Shown here piece after piece: positions 34,690 to 43,124 of a stretch of 64,000 nt of DNA. Position 1 is the stretch's first letter, and every line of letters starts with the position of its first letter. Position numbers and translations under genes: made by a program. Source of the stretch: Mageeibacillus sp. UBA6980 (GTDB lineage: Bacteria > Bacillota > Clostridia > Saccharofermentanales > Saccharofermentanaceae); the NCBI GenBank assembly GCA_002450095.1, contig DJYK01000010.1, positions 55,708-119,707 on the forward strand, written 5' to 3'. A model generated the notes under the pieces. That model had not been told where the DNA came from and did no database searches. It saw only the letters and a list, made by a program, of their open reading frames with translations.

Positions 34690-35433
34690 ATGATCGCTAT
34701 TCTTTTGGCAGCGGGTTATGCTACAAGATTATACCCTCTTACAATAGACAGACCTAAGTCTCTTCTGCCTTTGGGGAAAAGACTGATCATCGACTACATA
34801 ATGGACTCCGTGGACAAGATCCCGGAGATAACAAAGGTCGCACTGATCACTAACTCCAAATTCTATCCGCACTTTTCCGAATGGGCTGACAGTCAGAACC
34901 GTGAAGGCAAAGCTCCGATCATTGTTCTCGATGACGGAACTACCGATGACTCCAACAAGCGAGGTGCGATCGGCGACATCATCTATACGATCGATGAGCT
35001 TAATATCGATGATGATCTTTGCATCCTTGCGGGCGATAACATCTTCACATACAACATCAACAATATGTATGACTTCTTCCGTGAGAAGAATGCACCGACG
35101 CTGATAGCGATCAACGTCCCTGAGAAAGAACAGAGACAGAAGCTCGCGGTCGCCGTGATAGATGAAGACGGACGCATCCTCGACATGGAAGAGAAGCCTT
35201 CCGAGCCTAAGAGCGAATGGGGCATATATGCAACTTATTTCTACGGCCGCGATATACTCCCGTTATTTAACGAGTACATAGCAGACGGAGGTTCCCCCGA
35301 TGCACCGGGTAATTTCCCGGCCTGGCTTTACAAGAGGATGCCGATATATGCATTTAAGGGTGACGGGGAATGCATAGATATCGGTACAGTGGAAAACTAC
35401 GAGAAGACATGTAAGAAATATGAAGAAAACTGA
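34690..35433 (+). CDS. Sugar-phosphate/choline-phosphate-type nucleotidyltransferase
   Basis: 247 residues after GGGGAG. NTP-transferase signature ILLAAGYATRLYPLTIDRPKSL (read in two parts), the LAGDNIFTYNI metal-binding Asp, and EEKPSEPKSEWGIYATYFY. The shorter length and DNIF motif fit a glucose-1-phosphate thymidylyltransferase-like or LicC-like enzyme. It is divergent from glmU and overlaps the VanY-type gene by 14 bases. Could feed activated sugar to the glycosylation genes; the substrate is unknown. Confidence 0.82.
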   Translation: MIAILLAAGYATRLYPLTIDRPKSLLPLGKRLIIDYIMDSVDKIPEITKVALITNSKFYPHFSEWADSQNREGKAPIIVLDDGTTDDSNKRGAIGDIIYTIDELNIDDDLCILAGDNIFTYNINNMYDFFREKNAPTLIAINVPEKEQRQKLAVAVIDEDGRILDMEEKPSEPKSEWGIYATYFYGRDILPLFNEYIADGGSPDAPGNFPAWLYKRMPIYAFKGDGECIDIGTVENYEKTCKKYEEN

Positions 35434-36289
35434 CGGCAGATTCATAAAGCTATTATGTTTATGCCTTACCGGTTCCGCTCTTATCGGCGGAACTTCTTCA
35501 TGTGTTAAGGCAGATCCGGCGGCAGAAACGACCGTACAGATCACGCAAGCTCCGACACCTGTTCCGACTTTGACCCCGACATCCACTCCGTCCCCGACGC
35601 CCTCGCCTTCACCCACGCCGGTCCCGACTCCCGTTCCCGAATATGTCGAACCGCAGTTTGAAGAGACATGGTATAACGGATTCGTCGATGCAAGATCGGT
35701 GCGCGCCGAGATCGTCTCGGATCCGACCGACATCACGGTTCTCGTCAATAAGTACTATGCGCTTCCGTCAGATTATGTGCCGCCGGATCTTGTAGACGCT
35801 CCCCACTCTATGAATCAGCAGATCAGAGCGGAGGCGTGCGATGCGTGGAATGACATGTACGATGCCTGCCTTGAAGCGACCGGACAAGGGCTTTTCCTGG
35901 TATCCGGGTACAGGGACTATAATCTGCAGCAGTACCTTTTTGACAGATCAACGAACCTTCGCGGGATCACCTTCTCGGTAAGAAAGAATGCCGTCCCCGG
36001 AAGATCGGAGCATCAACTCGGACTCGCACTCGACATCACCCCGGAAGGACAGTACGAGATACTCGACGAATTCGGCGAGACCACGACAGGACAGTGGGTC
36101 AACGAACACTGCTATGAATACGGATTCATAAGAAGATTCCAGCAGCAGTACATCTATGAGACCGGATACGATATCGAAGCATGGCACTACCGATATGTCG
36201 GCGTTGAACTCGCGACATATCTTTACGAGAACGACATGTCACTCGAGGCCTACTACGGCCGGCTTCAGGTCCTCCCGTGGGATGAGTAG
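35420..36289 (+). CDS. VanY-family D-alanyl-D-alanine carboxypeptidase (lipoprotein)
   Basis: 289 residues. Signal peptide with a SSC lipobox-like end near residue 28, a Thr/Pro linker (about 40-75), then an M15B domain: SGYRDYNLQQYLF, zinc site SEHQLGLALDI, VNEHCYEYGFIRRF, and the final zinc His in EAWHYRYVG. Trims D-Ala from peptidoglycan stems. It starts inside the nucleotidyltransferase gene (14-base overlap) without a good ribosome site, implying coupled translation. No van resistance genes are nearby, so this is probably wall remodelling. Confidence 0.9.
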   Translation: MKKTDGRFIKLLCLCLTGSALIGGTSSCVKADPAAETTVQITQAPTPVPTLTPTSTPSPTPSPSPTPVPTPVPEYVEPQFEETWYNGFVDARSVRAEIVSDPTDITVLVNKYYALPSDYVPPDLVDAPHSMNQQIRAEACDAWNDMYDACLEATGQGLFLVSGYRDYNLQQYLFDRSTNLRGITFSVRKNAVPGRSEHQLGLALDITPEGQYEILDEFGETTTGQWVNEHCYEYGFIRRFQQQYIYETGYDIEAWHYRYVGVELATYLYENDMSLEAYYGRLQVLPWDE

Positions 36290-36298
36290 ATCATCTGA

Positions 36299-36721
36299 TC
36301 AATTACTTTCACCCCTGATCATATCCGCGAGGTGAAGGAAATCTTCAACCTTGACTATAGCGATCCCCTGACCTTCGTCGCCTAAGACCACGAGCCTGTC
36401 TCCCTGCTTGATATCAAAGAGCTTGCGCGCTTTGGCGGGGATCACTATCTGACCTTTCTCACCGACGGTAACAAGGCCGAACAGATGCTTACCCTTAGGA
36501 GGCATGTTAAGTCCGAGATTCTCTTCGGGATCATATTCGACCAGGTCGTCCAATGAGACTTTGAAAGCATCGGCGAGAGCCTTGCTCTGTGTAAGGTTCG
36601 GGCAGGTCTTGCCGCTCTCCCATTGGGCTATCGACTGACGCGTCACGCCGACTATATCCGCGAGGTCCTCCTGAGTCATGTTGTGTATTTTACGAAGCTT
36701 AATGATATTGTCGTTGAACAT
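36299..36721 (-). CDS. XRE helix-turn-helix regulator fused to an AbrB/SpoVT domain
   Basis: 140 residues. Residues 5-60 are a Cro/C1 HTH (MTQEDLADIVGVTRQSIAQWESG). Residues 80-125 are a swapped-hairpin AbrB/SpoVT domain (GLVTVGEKGQIVIPAKARKL), with GDRLVVLGD. Two DNA-binding folds in one small protein. It follows the acyltransferase gene by 3 bases, so the two are co-transcribed and it may regulate that unit. Targets unknown. Confidence 0.85.
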   Translation of the reverse strand: MFNDNIIKLRKIHNMTQEDLADIVGVTRQSIAQWESGKTCPNLTQSKALADAFKVSLDDLVEYDPEENLGLNMPPKGKHLFGLVTVGEKGQIVIPAKARKLFDIKQGDRLVVLGDEGQGIAIVKVEDFLHLADMIRGESN

Positions 36722-36724
36722 GTG

Positions 36725-37810
36725 TTACGATCTCCTTTTCGATGGATTCTTTATGCCGAGAAGGCACCACCTCACGAAAGGAATCCTCGATACCGTCTCG
36801 GTCAGTACTATCGCTCCTCCAAGCCCCGCTGCTCCGCAAAGAAGGTAGCAGACGAATGCAGGGCAGCCGGCATGGCGCGTGAGAAGAAGAGCCGTCGCCG
36901 ACATGCATACATAATGGAAAGTATATATCCCGAAGCTTCTGTCTGTCATGTAGGAAGTAAACTTATTTTTCTTGTCGAACCACGCCTTAAACGAGCCCGT
37001 AAGCGCGAGGCACATTGCCCAGCAGTATGCCACCGCAGGTATGCTCGCGACCACTGGCATCTCCATTGCATCATCACCGAAATGCAGCACAAGATATATG
37101 ACGCCGAGCACTGCCGCCGCGATGATGAGAGGGATCCTGAACTTAGCGATACGCTCTATGACTTCATCGTGAGCGAAGACGAAGTAGCCAAGGAAAAATA
37201 CGAAAGGATAAATGCCGAATCTGTAGACTGAGAGGATCGGAAGATTCAGTATATTGGCTGATGCGAAGACGGGGATCACAAGAAGGATAGACGCGATGAT
37301 GCCGGTCTTTGAAGTAAACTTATAAAACTTTCCTTTCTCGAATAATCTGAGAAGAGCAAGGAGCATCGAGATAATCCACAGAAGCTGCGAGAACCACAGT
37401 ATGCTCGTTCCCGATATATCCATAATAAGAAATCTTACGATTAGAGGGAGCTTCGCGAACCCTTCGTCATTCGTGAAGGCCTGGGATTCGGCCATGTTGA
37501 TATAGCCCTGGATCCAGCCGAACAGAAGGATGCCGATGGTGGACGGCACGAGAAGCTTGCGTGATCTTGAGGCGATGAATTCCCTGACGGTGTGCTTCTC
37601 AAGATAGTATCTCGAGCTCATGCCCGCGATGAGGAAAAGGATCACCATTATCCACGGATACAGAAAGTAGATGACGCTGTCCTGGTACTGTACTTCGCCA
37701 AAGGTCTTGAAAGACAGTACTCCGATGGAATTAAACATGAAGAAAACATGATAGAGGACCACTGAAAGAACCGTGAACCAGCGAAGGTTATCCAAATAGT
37801 GTTTTCTCAT
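36725..37810 (-). CDS. Acyltransferase family 3 membrane protein
   Basis: 361 residues; start at 37810 after AAAGGTGG. About ten membrane helices. The acyltransferase-3 opening YLDNLRWFTVLSVVLYHV contains the catalytic His near residue 20, followed by the FLIAGMSSRYYLEK loop. Such proteins O-acetylate surface sugars or lipids. Paired with the XRE-AbrB regulator. The acceptor is unknown. Confidence 0.85.
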   Translation of the reverse strand: MRKHYLDNLRWFTVLSVVLYHVFFMFNSIGVLSFKTFGEVQYQDSVIYFLYPWIMVILFLIAGMSSRYYLEKHTVREFIASRSRKLLVPSTIGILLFGWIQGYINMAESQAFTNDEGFAKLPLIVRFLIMDISGTSILWFSQLLWIISMLLALLRLFEKGKFYKFTSKTGIIASILLVIPVFASANILNLPILSVYRFGIYPFVFFLGYFVFAHDEVIERIAKFRIPLIIAAAVLGVIYLVLHFGDDAMEMPVVASIPAVAYCWAMCLALTGSFKAWFDKKNKFTSYMTDRSFGIYTFHYVCMSATALLLTRHAGCPAFVCYLLCGAAGLGGAIVLTETVSRIPFVRWCLLGIKNPSKRRS

Positions 37811-37934
37811 ACATTTACCACCTTTGCAATTGAACTTAACATTATTATCAGACGTGTAGTCGTCGGCGTCCACCAAGCAAAAGTAACATTCGGACGCGGA
37901 TTATGTAAATTTTTGTTGCTTTTGGGGGTGCGGA

Positions 37935-37963
37935 TAGACAATCGATTATCCGTGTTCTATAAT
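37935..37963 (+). promoter_or_regulatory. Promoter of the FMN riboswitch/riboflavin transporter
   Basis: TAGACA (37935-37940), 17-base spacer, TATAAT (37958-37963). The start would be near 37970, just before the riboswitch P1 stem. Confidence 0.75.
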
Positions 37964-37970
37964 CACCTTC

Positions 37971-38120
37971 AGAATCCAAGGCGGGGTGTAAGTCCCCACC
38001 GGCGGTGTTCCTTTATACGCAATAGCAATAAGGTAAGCCCGCAACTCCCGTAAATCTTTATGACGGGACTGACGCGATGAGATTTCGCGGCCGACGGTCA
38101 AAGTCCGGATGGAAGGAGTT
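37971..38120 (+). promoter_or_regulatory. FMN riboswitch (RFN element)
   Basis: Nearly all RFN landmarks are present in order: AAGGCGGGGTGTAAGTCCCC with ACCGGCGGTG, AAGCCCGCAACTCCCG, the later GCCGACGGTCAAAGTCCGGATG and GGAAGGAG. Six bases after the aptamer is the start of a riboflavin transporter gene. The 5' bases GAATCC (37972-37977) can pair with GGAGTT (38115-38120; one mismatch), so P1 overlaps the Shine-Dalgarno sequence. This suggests translational rather than transcriptional control. Confidence 0.93.
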
Positions 38121-38126
38121 GTTTTT

Positions 38127-38759
38127 ATGTCCGAATTAACCAAAGATTCAGTAACCCGTTCACGCGCAATGGTAAGAAAGATCGCCGTTACCGCCGTCTT
38201 TACGGCTATGGCTGTCGTGCTTATGTACCTGGAGATAAGCATCCCTCTGATGCCGCCGTTTCTGAAATTCGATTTCTCAGAGCTTCCGGTATTGGTCGGA
38301 TCGTTCTCGCTGGGGCCTGTTTACGGAATTATCATCGAGCTTCTTAAGAATCTCATCCACCTGCCCGCTACCGGTACATCCGGCATCGGAGAGCTCAGCA
38401 ATTTCATCACGGGAAGCATCTATGTATTCACGGCAGGTGCTTTCTACGAAAGGCACAGAACGCGTAAGGGCGCCATCGCCTCTATGCTCATCGCGACGTT
38501 GGTACTTGCCGTTTTTGCCGTTCCGTTCAATTACTTTTTTACTTTGCCTCTCTACGGTTCGGTAGCAGGATTCCCGATTGAAGCGATACTCGGAATGAGT
38601 GCAGCGGTCAACCCGATGATCACCGATAAGACAAGCCTCGTTCTCTGGGCTTTCCTCCCGTTCAACCTGTTCAAGGGACTTGTGATCGGCTTCATCACAT
38701 TCTGGGTATATAAACCGATCTCGAAGCTCATTAATTCGACATATAAGAAGACCCGATAA
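38127..38759 (+). CDS. ribU: Riboflavin ECF transporter substrate-binding subunit
   Basis: 210 residues. Start at 38127, 8 bases after GGAAGGAG; an earlier in-frame ATG lies inside the riboswitch. Five to six membrane helices with the S-component pattern IPLMPPFLKFDFSELPVLVG and the LLKNLIHLPATGTSG region. RibU binds riboflavin and works with a shared ECF energising module, which is not in this window. Control by the FMN riboswitch confirms the ligand. Confidence 0.94.
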   Translation: MSELTKDSVTRSRAMVRKIAVTAVFTAMAVVLMYLEISIPLMPPFLKFDFSELPVLVGSFSLGPVYGIIIELLKNLIHLPATGTSGIGELSNFITGSIYVFTAGAFYERHRTRKGAIASMLIATLVLAVFAVPFNYFFTLPLYGSVAGFPIEAILGMSAAVNPMITDKTSLVLWAFLPFNLFKGLVIGFITFWVYKPISKLINSTYKKTR

Positions 38760-38784
38760 CGAAGTTAAACATCAGATTCTCAAG

Positions 38785-38819
38785 AAACTGCCAAAATCCA
38801 ATGATTTCGGCAGTTTTTT
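38785..38819 (+). terminator. Intrinsic terminator of ribU
   Basis: AAACTGCCAAAATC (38785-38798) pairs with GATTTCGGCAGTTT (38803-38816; one mismatch), 4-base loop, then a run of T to 38819. Confidence 0.88.
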
Positions 38820-38913
38820 GTTTCAACCCCGCCTTTTTTTCCCAATTATTGAAAATCGCTTGTAATCTTTGTCATTACGTCCGAGAATCCTTATGGAAAA
38901 GCGAGGGATAAAT

Positions 38914-39639
38914 ATGAGATTGAAATTTACTGAAGAATACCTGTCTGCAAAACTTGACCGCATCAACAGAATGATCGCCGAGCAGCCTCTGATGTACAGG
39001 AACAGGCGTAAAGACGAATACTTCATAAGATTTATGAAAGACGGCAAGCTCCGTGAGATCCATCCTGCGTCCGCTAAGTATAAAGAAGCAGAGAAGAGAT
39101 TCTTTTATATCCGGGATCTTAAGAATATTCAGAAACGCCTTAGGTCAGCGGTCAATTATAAGGGCAATATCGTGATCAGAAACGATATCCGCGCCGTGCT
39201 CTCATATGATGAATATGTAAAACTCGTTCCTCATACCACAAAGGACGGCGACCATCCGTATTCGCATAAACAGTTCTATATGAGATCCAGATTCGAAGTT
39301 ACGATGGCAGGTGTCCTGGACAGTTTGGAACTCGAATATAAATACGAACCCACGCTCTCGATCAACGGTTATCTCGTATCTCCGGACTTCGTAGTCTATA
39401 TTCCGGAATTTGACTGCTGCATCATAATCGAATGCGAAGGTATGACAGATGAGCTTAGTTATGTAAACAAGAACGGATATAAATTCGCCGAGTATCTGTA
39501 TTCCGGATTCATATTCGGAATGACCCTGGTAGTCCTTCAGGGCGGCAGAACGAACATGCCTTCTCCCGAACTGATGCGCAATACGGTCGTTTCTGCGATC
39601 GATCTTCTGACATCGTACTATGTGCTCGATAAAGAATAA
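38914..39639 (+). CDS. Uncharacterised PD-(D/E)XK nuclease-like protein
   Basis: 241 residues; start at 38914 after GAGGGA. The N-terminal half is helical and basic (RIAEQPLMYRNRR-type region). The C-terminal half has the order RSRFEVTMAGVLDSL, YKYEPTL, SPDFVVYIPEF, IIIECEGMTD and KFAEYLY, which fits the E-D-ExE core of the restriction-endonuclease-like fold seen in a widespread but uncharacterised Firmicutes family. No methylase, transposition or phage genes are adjacent. Directly downstream is the eight-box repeat. Function unknown; nuclease activity is a structural guess. Confidence 0.6.
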   Translation: MRLKFTEEYLSAKLDRINRMIAEQPLMYRNRRKDEYFIRFMKDGKLREIHPASAKYKEAEKRFFYIRDLKNIQKRLRSAVNYKGNIVIRNDIRAVLSYDEYVKLVPHTTKDGDHPYSHKQFYMRSRFEVTMAGVLDSLELEYKYEPTLSINGYLVSPDFVVYIPEFDCCIIIECEGMTDELSYVNKNGYKFAEYLYSGFIFGMTLVVLQGGRTNMPSPELMRNTVVSAIDLLTSYYVLDKE

Positions 39640-39644
39640 TCGTT

Positions 39645-39760
39645 CATCCACAAATCCATCCACAAAAATGACTCGTTCTGTGGGTGATTTTGTGGATATG
39701 ACCGCATATCCACAGATCCATCCACAAAATCCAATAAATTTGTGGATGATTTTGTGGATG
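39645..39760. repeat. Eight-copy alternating TCCACA array (DnaA-box-like)
   Basis: Eight copies of a (C)ATCCACA(AA) box. Hexamer cores TCCACA or its complement start at 39647, 39659, 39679 (one mismatch), 39691, 39709, 39721, 39741 and 39753. Copies come in pairs 12 bases apart, the pairs alternate in orientation, and pair starts are spaced 32, 30 and 32 bases. Most copies differ by one base from the DnaA box TTATCCACA. Alternative folds give hairpins, including a perfect TGTGGATATG/CATATCCACA stem at 39691-39714. It lies between two convergent genes. Confidence 0.85.
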
Positions 39761-39776
39761 GGGCGCCGAACGGGAA

Positions 39777-42083
39777 TCAACCGGCCGGGATTTCCTCAGG
39801 CGCCGGCTCGACAGGCGGATTTACAGATGAATCGACCGCCGATTCGATCGGAACATCAGCAGCCGAAGCGTCCGCCGTGCCGGCGGGAGCAACATCCGAA
39901 GGATCAGCGTAAGCTACATCCGAAGGATCAGCAGGAGATACATCTGAAGGAACGGTCTGTTCCGGTACTTCCGAAGCGCTTCCGGCTTCGGGCGTCTCAT
40001 CATAATTACGAACAGGCTCCGAGTCGATAATGTACTGGGTGTGATCTCCGTTCGGATCACCGAACAGATAGCGGAAGAAATTTGATGACAATACTCCGCT
40101 GCAGTAATTGATCCTGTTATTGACTATCGTTCTTACGGCATCGACGTATCCATCCGGTATAACGGCATCGGGATCATTCGGAGTAAATTCGGCTCTCGAA
40201 CTTATATACGTTCCGAGGTCTGTCCTCCAGTCATGTCCCGCATTGAATACGAGAGGCATCGCATCAGACAATACGTCCCTTCCGGGCAGAAGCCTCGAAT
40301 CGTAATCTATTCCGAACAGATTGAGAAGCGTCGGCAATATATCGAGTGAGAACACCGGCGAGTCGATGATTATCGGATCCGTCTCTTCGAGACAACCTGA
40401 CCAGATTATTATCCTGTTATGGTCACGCTCCATCGTATTCGTAACTTCAAATCCGTAAAGTTCCGAAAGATAATGCATATATCCCGCATTTGAATCTCTG
40501 TCAAGCCCGTAAGGATAATGATCGGCGCATATGGTGATGACAGTATCATTTATTATCCCCGCTTCATCGAGCTGATCGAGAAGATATCCCACCGCACGGT
40601 CCAATTCCATCTGACATGCAATATATGCCCTGACCGTATCGGAATACTGTCCTTCAAGCGATGCCGTCTCATCCCAGTGAAGCCTGCTCATCGCATTCGC
40701 ACCGCGGCTGTAGTTGCTGTGCCCCGATACCGACATATAGTAGATGTTAAATGGCTGTCGGTCTATATATCCCGGCACCGTCGCCTCCATAAGCTCGAGG
40801 TCACTTTCCGGCCAGACGGGTTCTATATATGATTCGAGACCGTTGCCCCAGCCGGTGAAGCCTTCCGAATATCCGAGAAGATTATGCGTGACATTGCGCG
40901 TATAGAACTGATAGTCGTTATTGTGGAATGCCGCCCCGTAGTACCCGAGTGCGTTAAGCTGCTGTCCCATCGTAAGGTAGGTGTTGCCTCTCGTGGTCAT
41001 GTGATAGAAAGACACTCCGCCGTCCTGCGGGAGCAGACCGAACACATGAGAGAATTCGCCTCCGATGGTCCCGGCAGTTGCGGGAATATAAGAGTCAGGC
41101 ATATTGATGCCCCTCGTCGCGAGACGATAAAGATTCGGGGTAAGAACGGGATCTATCGCCTCAGCCGTGAATGCCTCTGCTGTGATCATGATGAGGTTCT
41201 TCCCCTCAAAGAGCCCGGTGTATTCATTGCTCATCGACGGTTCTACCGTGGCACAGTAAGCCGCAAGCGACGCTATCGTTCCGCTCTCCTCCTCAGCGAT
41301 CGATTCGAAGTCTATATCCAGAATATGAGGATACGGAGTTGGTGTAGGAGAGGGCGTCGGCGTTGCGGTAGCGCCCGGAACAGTCGGAACGGGAGTCGGC
41401 AGGGGTGTCGGTGTTGCAGTCGGAATATCCGCCGAAGGTACTTGTACTTCCTCAAAAGACAGATCGGCGTCTCCCCTTACGATTTTTCTAATATCCAAAG
41501 CAAGAGCTTCGGTAAGACCGAACTTTCTCGCTGCTTCCGGAAAAGTATACTCATCGCCGTAAACCGCACGCATCGGGGGATTTAATCCGATGATAAGAAG
41601 ATTTGTAAAAAAAGTTGCCGGTATAAGCAAGGTCATGATCCCGACCTTCCAACGGCTTATGGAAGTAAAGTCGATCCTATGGACCAAAAGCCTTATGACG
41701 AACAGTATGACCGGGAGACAAAAGAGGATAATATGACCGATACCGCTCCTGCTCAATATAAGGCTTTGTATCGTTGATGCGAATCCGGTGAGTGCACCGC
41801 CTCCTCCGAACAACACCGTCCTTATATCGTACAGAGTGCGGAACTGCATATGGATAAAAAACTCGATGAGAAAAGGAATAGCGAAAAGAACGCGGACGGC
41901 GATCTCGGCCGCCGCCCTCACCTTTCCTTTCAATGCAAGGAGCAACAGACATACCGGAAGTCCGATATAGACCGAAGTCAGGACTGCACTTAATATCGAG
42001 GAAACGAATTCAGAACCGAAGACCGAGAACCCGAAGATCAGTTCATAGTACAAAAGTACAAGAACAAATTCAGCCTTTCGCAT
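39777..42083 (-). CDS. LTA-synthase-like membrane sulfatase-fold protein
   Basis: 768 residues. Five N-terminal membrane helices, a Thr/Pro linker (about 222-250), then an extracellular alkaline-phosphatase/sulfatase domain: NLIMITAEAFTAEAI, probable nucleophile Thr in ATAGTIGGEFSHVFG, HNNDYQFY, YYMSVSGHSNYSRG and ICADHYPYGLD. LtaS enzymes polymerise glycerol phosphate on the outer membrane face. The last 80 residues are a Ser/Pro/Asp-rich tail with a repeated DPSDVA unit, not seen in standard LtaS. It overlaps the esterase gene by 14 bases. Confidence 0.82.
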   Translation of the reverse strand: MRKAEFVLVLLYYELIFGFSVFGSEFVSSILSAVLTSVYIGLPVCLLLLALKGKVRAAAEIAVRVLFAIPFLIEFFIHMQFRTLYDIRTVLFGGGGALTGFASTIQSLILSRSGIGHIILFCLPVILFVIRLLVHRIDFTSISRWKVGIMTLLIPATFFTNLLIIGLNPPMRAVYGDEYTFPEAARKFGLTEALALDIRKIVRGDADLSFEEVQVPSADIPTATPTPLPTPVPTVPGATATPTPSPTPTPYPHILDIDFESIAEEESGTIASLAAYCATVEPSMSNEYTGLFEGKNLIMITAEAFTAEAIDPVLTPNLYRLATRGINMPDSYIPATAGTIGGEFSHVFGLLPQDGGVSFYHMTTRGNTYLTMGQQLNALGYYGAAFHNNDYQFYTRNVTHNLLGYSEGFTGWGNGLESYIEPVWPESDLELMEATVPGYIDRQPFNIYYMSVSGHSNYSRGANAMSRLHWDETASLEGQYSDTVRAYIACQMELDRAVGYLLDQLDEAGIINDTVITICADHYPYGLDRDSNAGYMHYLSELYGFEVTNTMERDHNRIIIWSGCLEETDPIIIDSPVFSLDILPTLLNLFGIDYDSRLLPGRDVLSDAMPLVFNAGHDWRTDLGTYISSRAEFTPNDPDAVIPDGYVDAVRTIVNNRINYCSGVLSSNFFRYLFGDPNGDHTQYIIDSEPVRNYDETPEAGSASEVPEQTVPSDVSPADPSDVAYADPSDVAPAGTADASAADVPIESAVDSSVNPPVEPAPEEIPAG

Positions 42084-42960
42084 TTTCGATTATAAGCTTC
42101 AAAGCAGAGTGTGATTCCTGCCAGGCAGGATCCGATATAGCGTAAACATGCTTAGCCGTTCCTGTCTCGGACGAGATGGCGTCATAGAACTTTACGGGGA
42201 TTCCCTCTTCTATAAGAAAATCTCTCATCTTAACATTTGTCTCGTGAAGGAAGTCCTTGTCTCCGGTAACAAGACATGTGCGGGGAAGACCTGTCCTCTT
42301 GATGACTCTCTTAAGGTCGAGTATGTATTCCGGTATCTCGACATCCCCGTCTTCAGACCCTGCGGGCTTCGTAAAATAGATACCGGGAAATTTCTTTCTG
42401 TCTCCCTCGTAGAGACCGCAGATCGAGTTGACCGATACTACTTCGACATCAGACTTGATGAATACTCCTATATCGTGCCTGATCTCCTTGTCTCTGAGAA
42501 GGCACCCGAGCATGACGGCAAGATAGCCTCCGGCAGAATCGCCTGCGAGATGGATCTTACGGATACCTTTTTGCTTCGAGATAAAGTCTATGGCCATGCA
42601 AAGATCATTGAGAACACCCGACAGGTTTTTCTCCGGCATAAGATGATAATTGACATTAACGACAGGAATACCGGAGAACACGGCAAGGTTCATTCCGAAG
42701 TTCTTATCGAGCTCCTTGTATCCGTAAACAAATGCGCCTCCGTGGATCAGAAAGAAAGCGGTATCCCCGACTTCCGTCCCCGCCAGCTTATATATATCGA
42801 GTCTGTGTTCCGGGATGTCCGGAGCCTCGTAATTAATATCGCACTCTGCCTCGCAATTGGAAGGAAGAACCTCGGCGGCAAGTCTCACGCTGTCGTTTCT
42901 GGTGCAATTCTTTATAAAAGCCTTCCTCTGTTTTTCTGCTATGAATCTGGCGAAGAGCAT
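42070..42960 (-). CDS. Alpha/beta hydrolase, acetyl-esterase (HSL) type
   Basis: 296 residues. Oxyanion motif IHGGAFVYG and nucleophile GDSAGGYLAV near residue 145, then the Asp segment CLVTGDKDFLHE and His in TAKHVYAI. This is the hormone-sensitive-lipase group of small soluble esterases. No signal peptide. Co-transcribed with the LTA-synthase-like gene, so it might de-acylate an envelope intermediate, but that is only context. Confidence 0.82.
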   Translation of the reverse strand: MLFARFIAEKQRKAFIKNCTRNDSVRLAAEVLPSNCEAECDINYEAPDIPEHRLDIYKLAGTEVGDTAFFLIHGGAFVYGYKELDKNFGMNLAVFSGIPVVNVNYHLMPEKNLSGVLNDLCMAIDFISKQKGIRKIHLAGDSAGGYLAVMLGCLLRDKEIRHDIGVFIKSDVEVVSVNSICGLYEGDRKKFPGIYFTKPAGSEDGDVEIPEYILDLKRVIKRTGLPRTCLVTGDKDFLHETNVKMRDFLIEEGIPVKFYDAISSETGTAKHVYAISDPAWQESHSALKLIIENAKG

Positions 42961-43061
42961 ATATCAACAAACCTACAATCTATGTATATATTAATGACAA
43001 TTCATTATACTTGCTTGGTCCCATAAATGCGACTACTTTCTTTTCTTTTTTCATTAGATTG

Positions 43062-43077
43062 TTATAACGTGTTATAA
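43062..43077 (+). promoter_or_regulatory. Palindrome overlapping the tartrate dehydratase promoter
   Basis: TTATAAC-GT-GTTATAA is a perfect 7-bp inverted repeat with a 2-base centre; its right arm overlaps a TATAAT -10 element at 43073-43078. A repressor operator is likely. The regulator is unknown and none is adjacent. Confidence 0.5.
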
Positions 43078-43124
43078 TTAAAAAGATTTTGCAGGATTTA
43101 ATTTATCCGGACGGAGGTTTTTCT

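Noticed and set aside
35420..36289. vanY vancomycin-resistance gene
   Set aside because: The M15B motifs are real, but there are no vanHAX, vanRS or other resistance genes nearby; housekeeping wall trimming is more likely.
38109..38126. ATG at 38109 as start of ribU
   Set aside because: It lies within the conserved 3' part of the FMN riboswitch; the ATG at 38127 has the correctly spaced GGAAGGAG.
39645..39760. CRISPR array
   Set aside because: The repeat units are about 10 bases, alternate in orientation and have 2-20 base gaps; there are no cas genes.
40884..41585. 233-codon plus-strand open frame inside the LTA-synthase-like gene
   Set aside because: Arg/Cys-rich antisense frame with no ribosome site or family resemblance.
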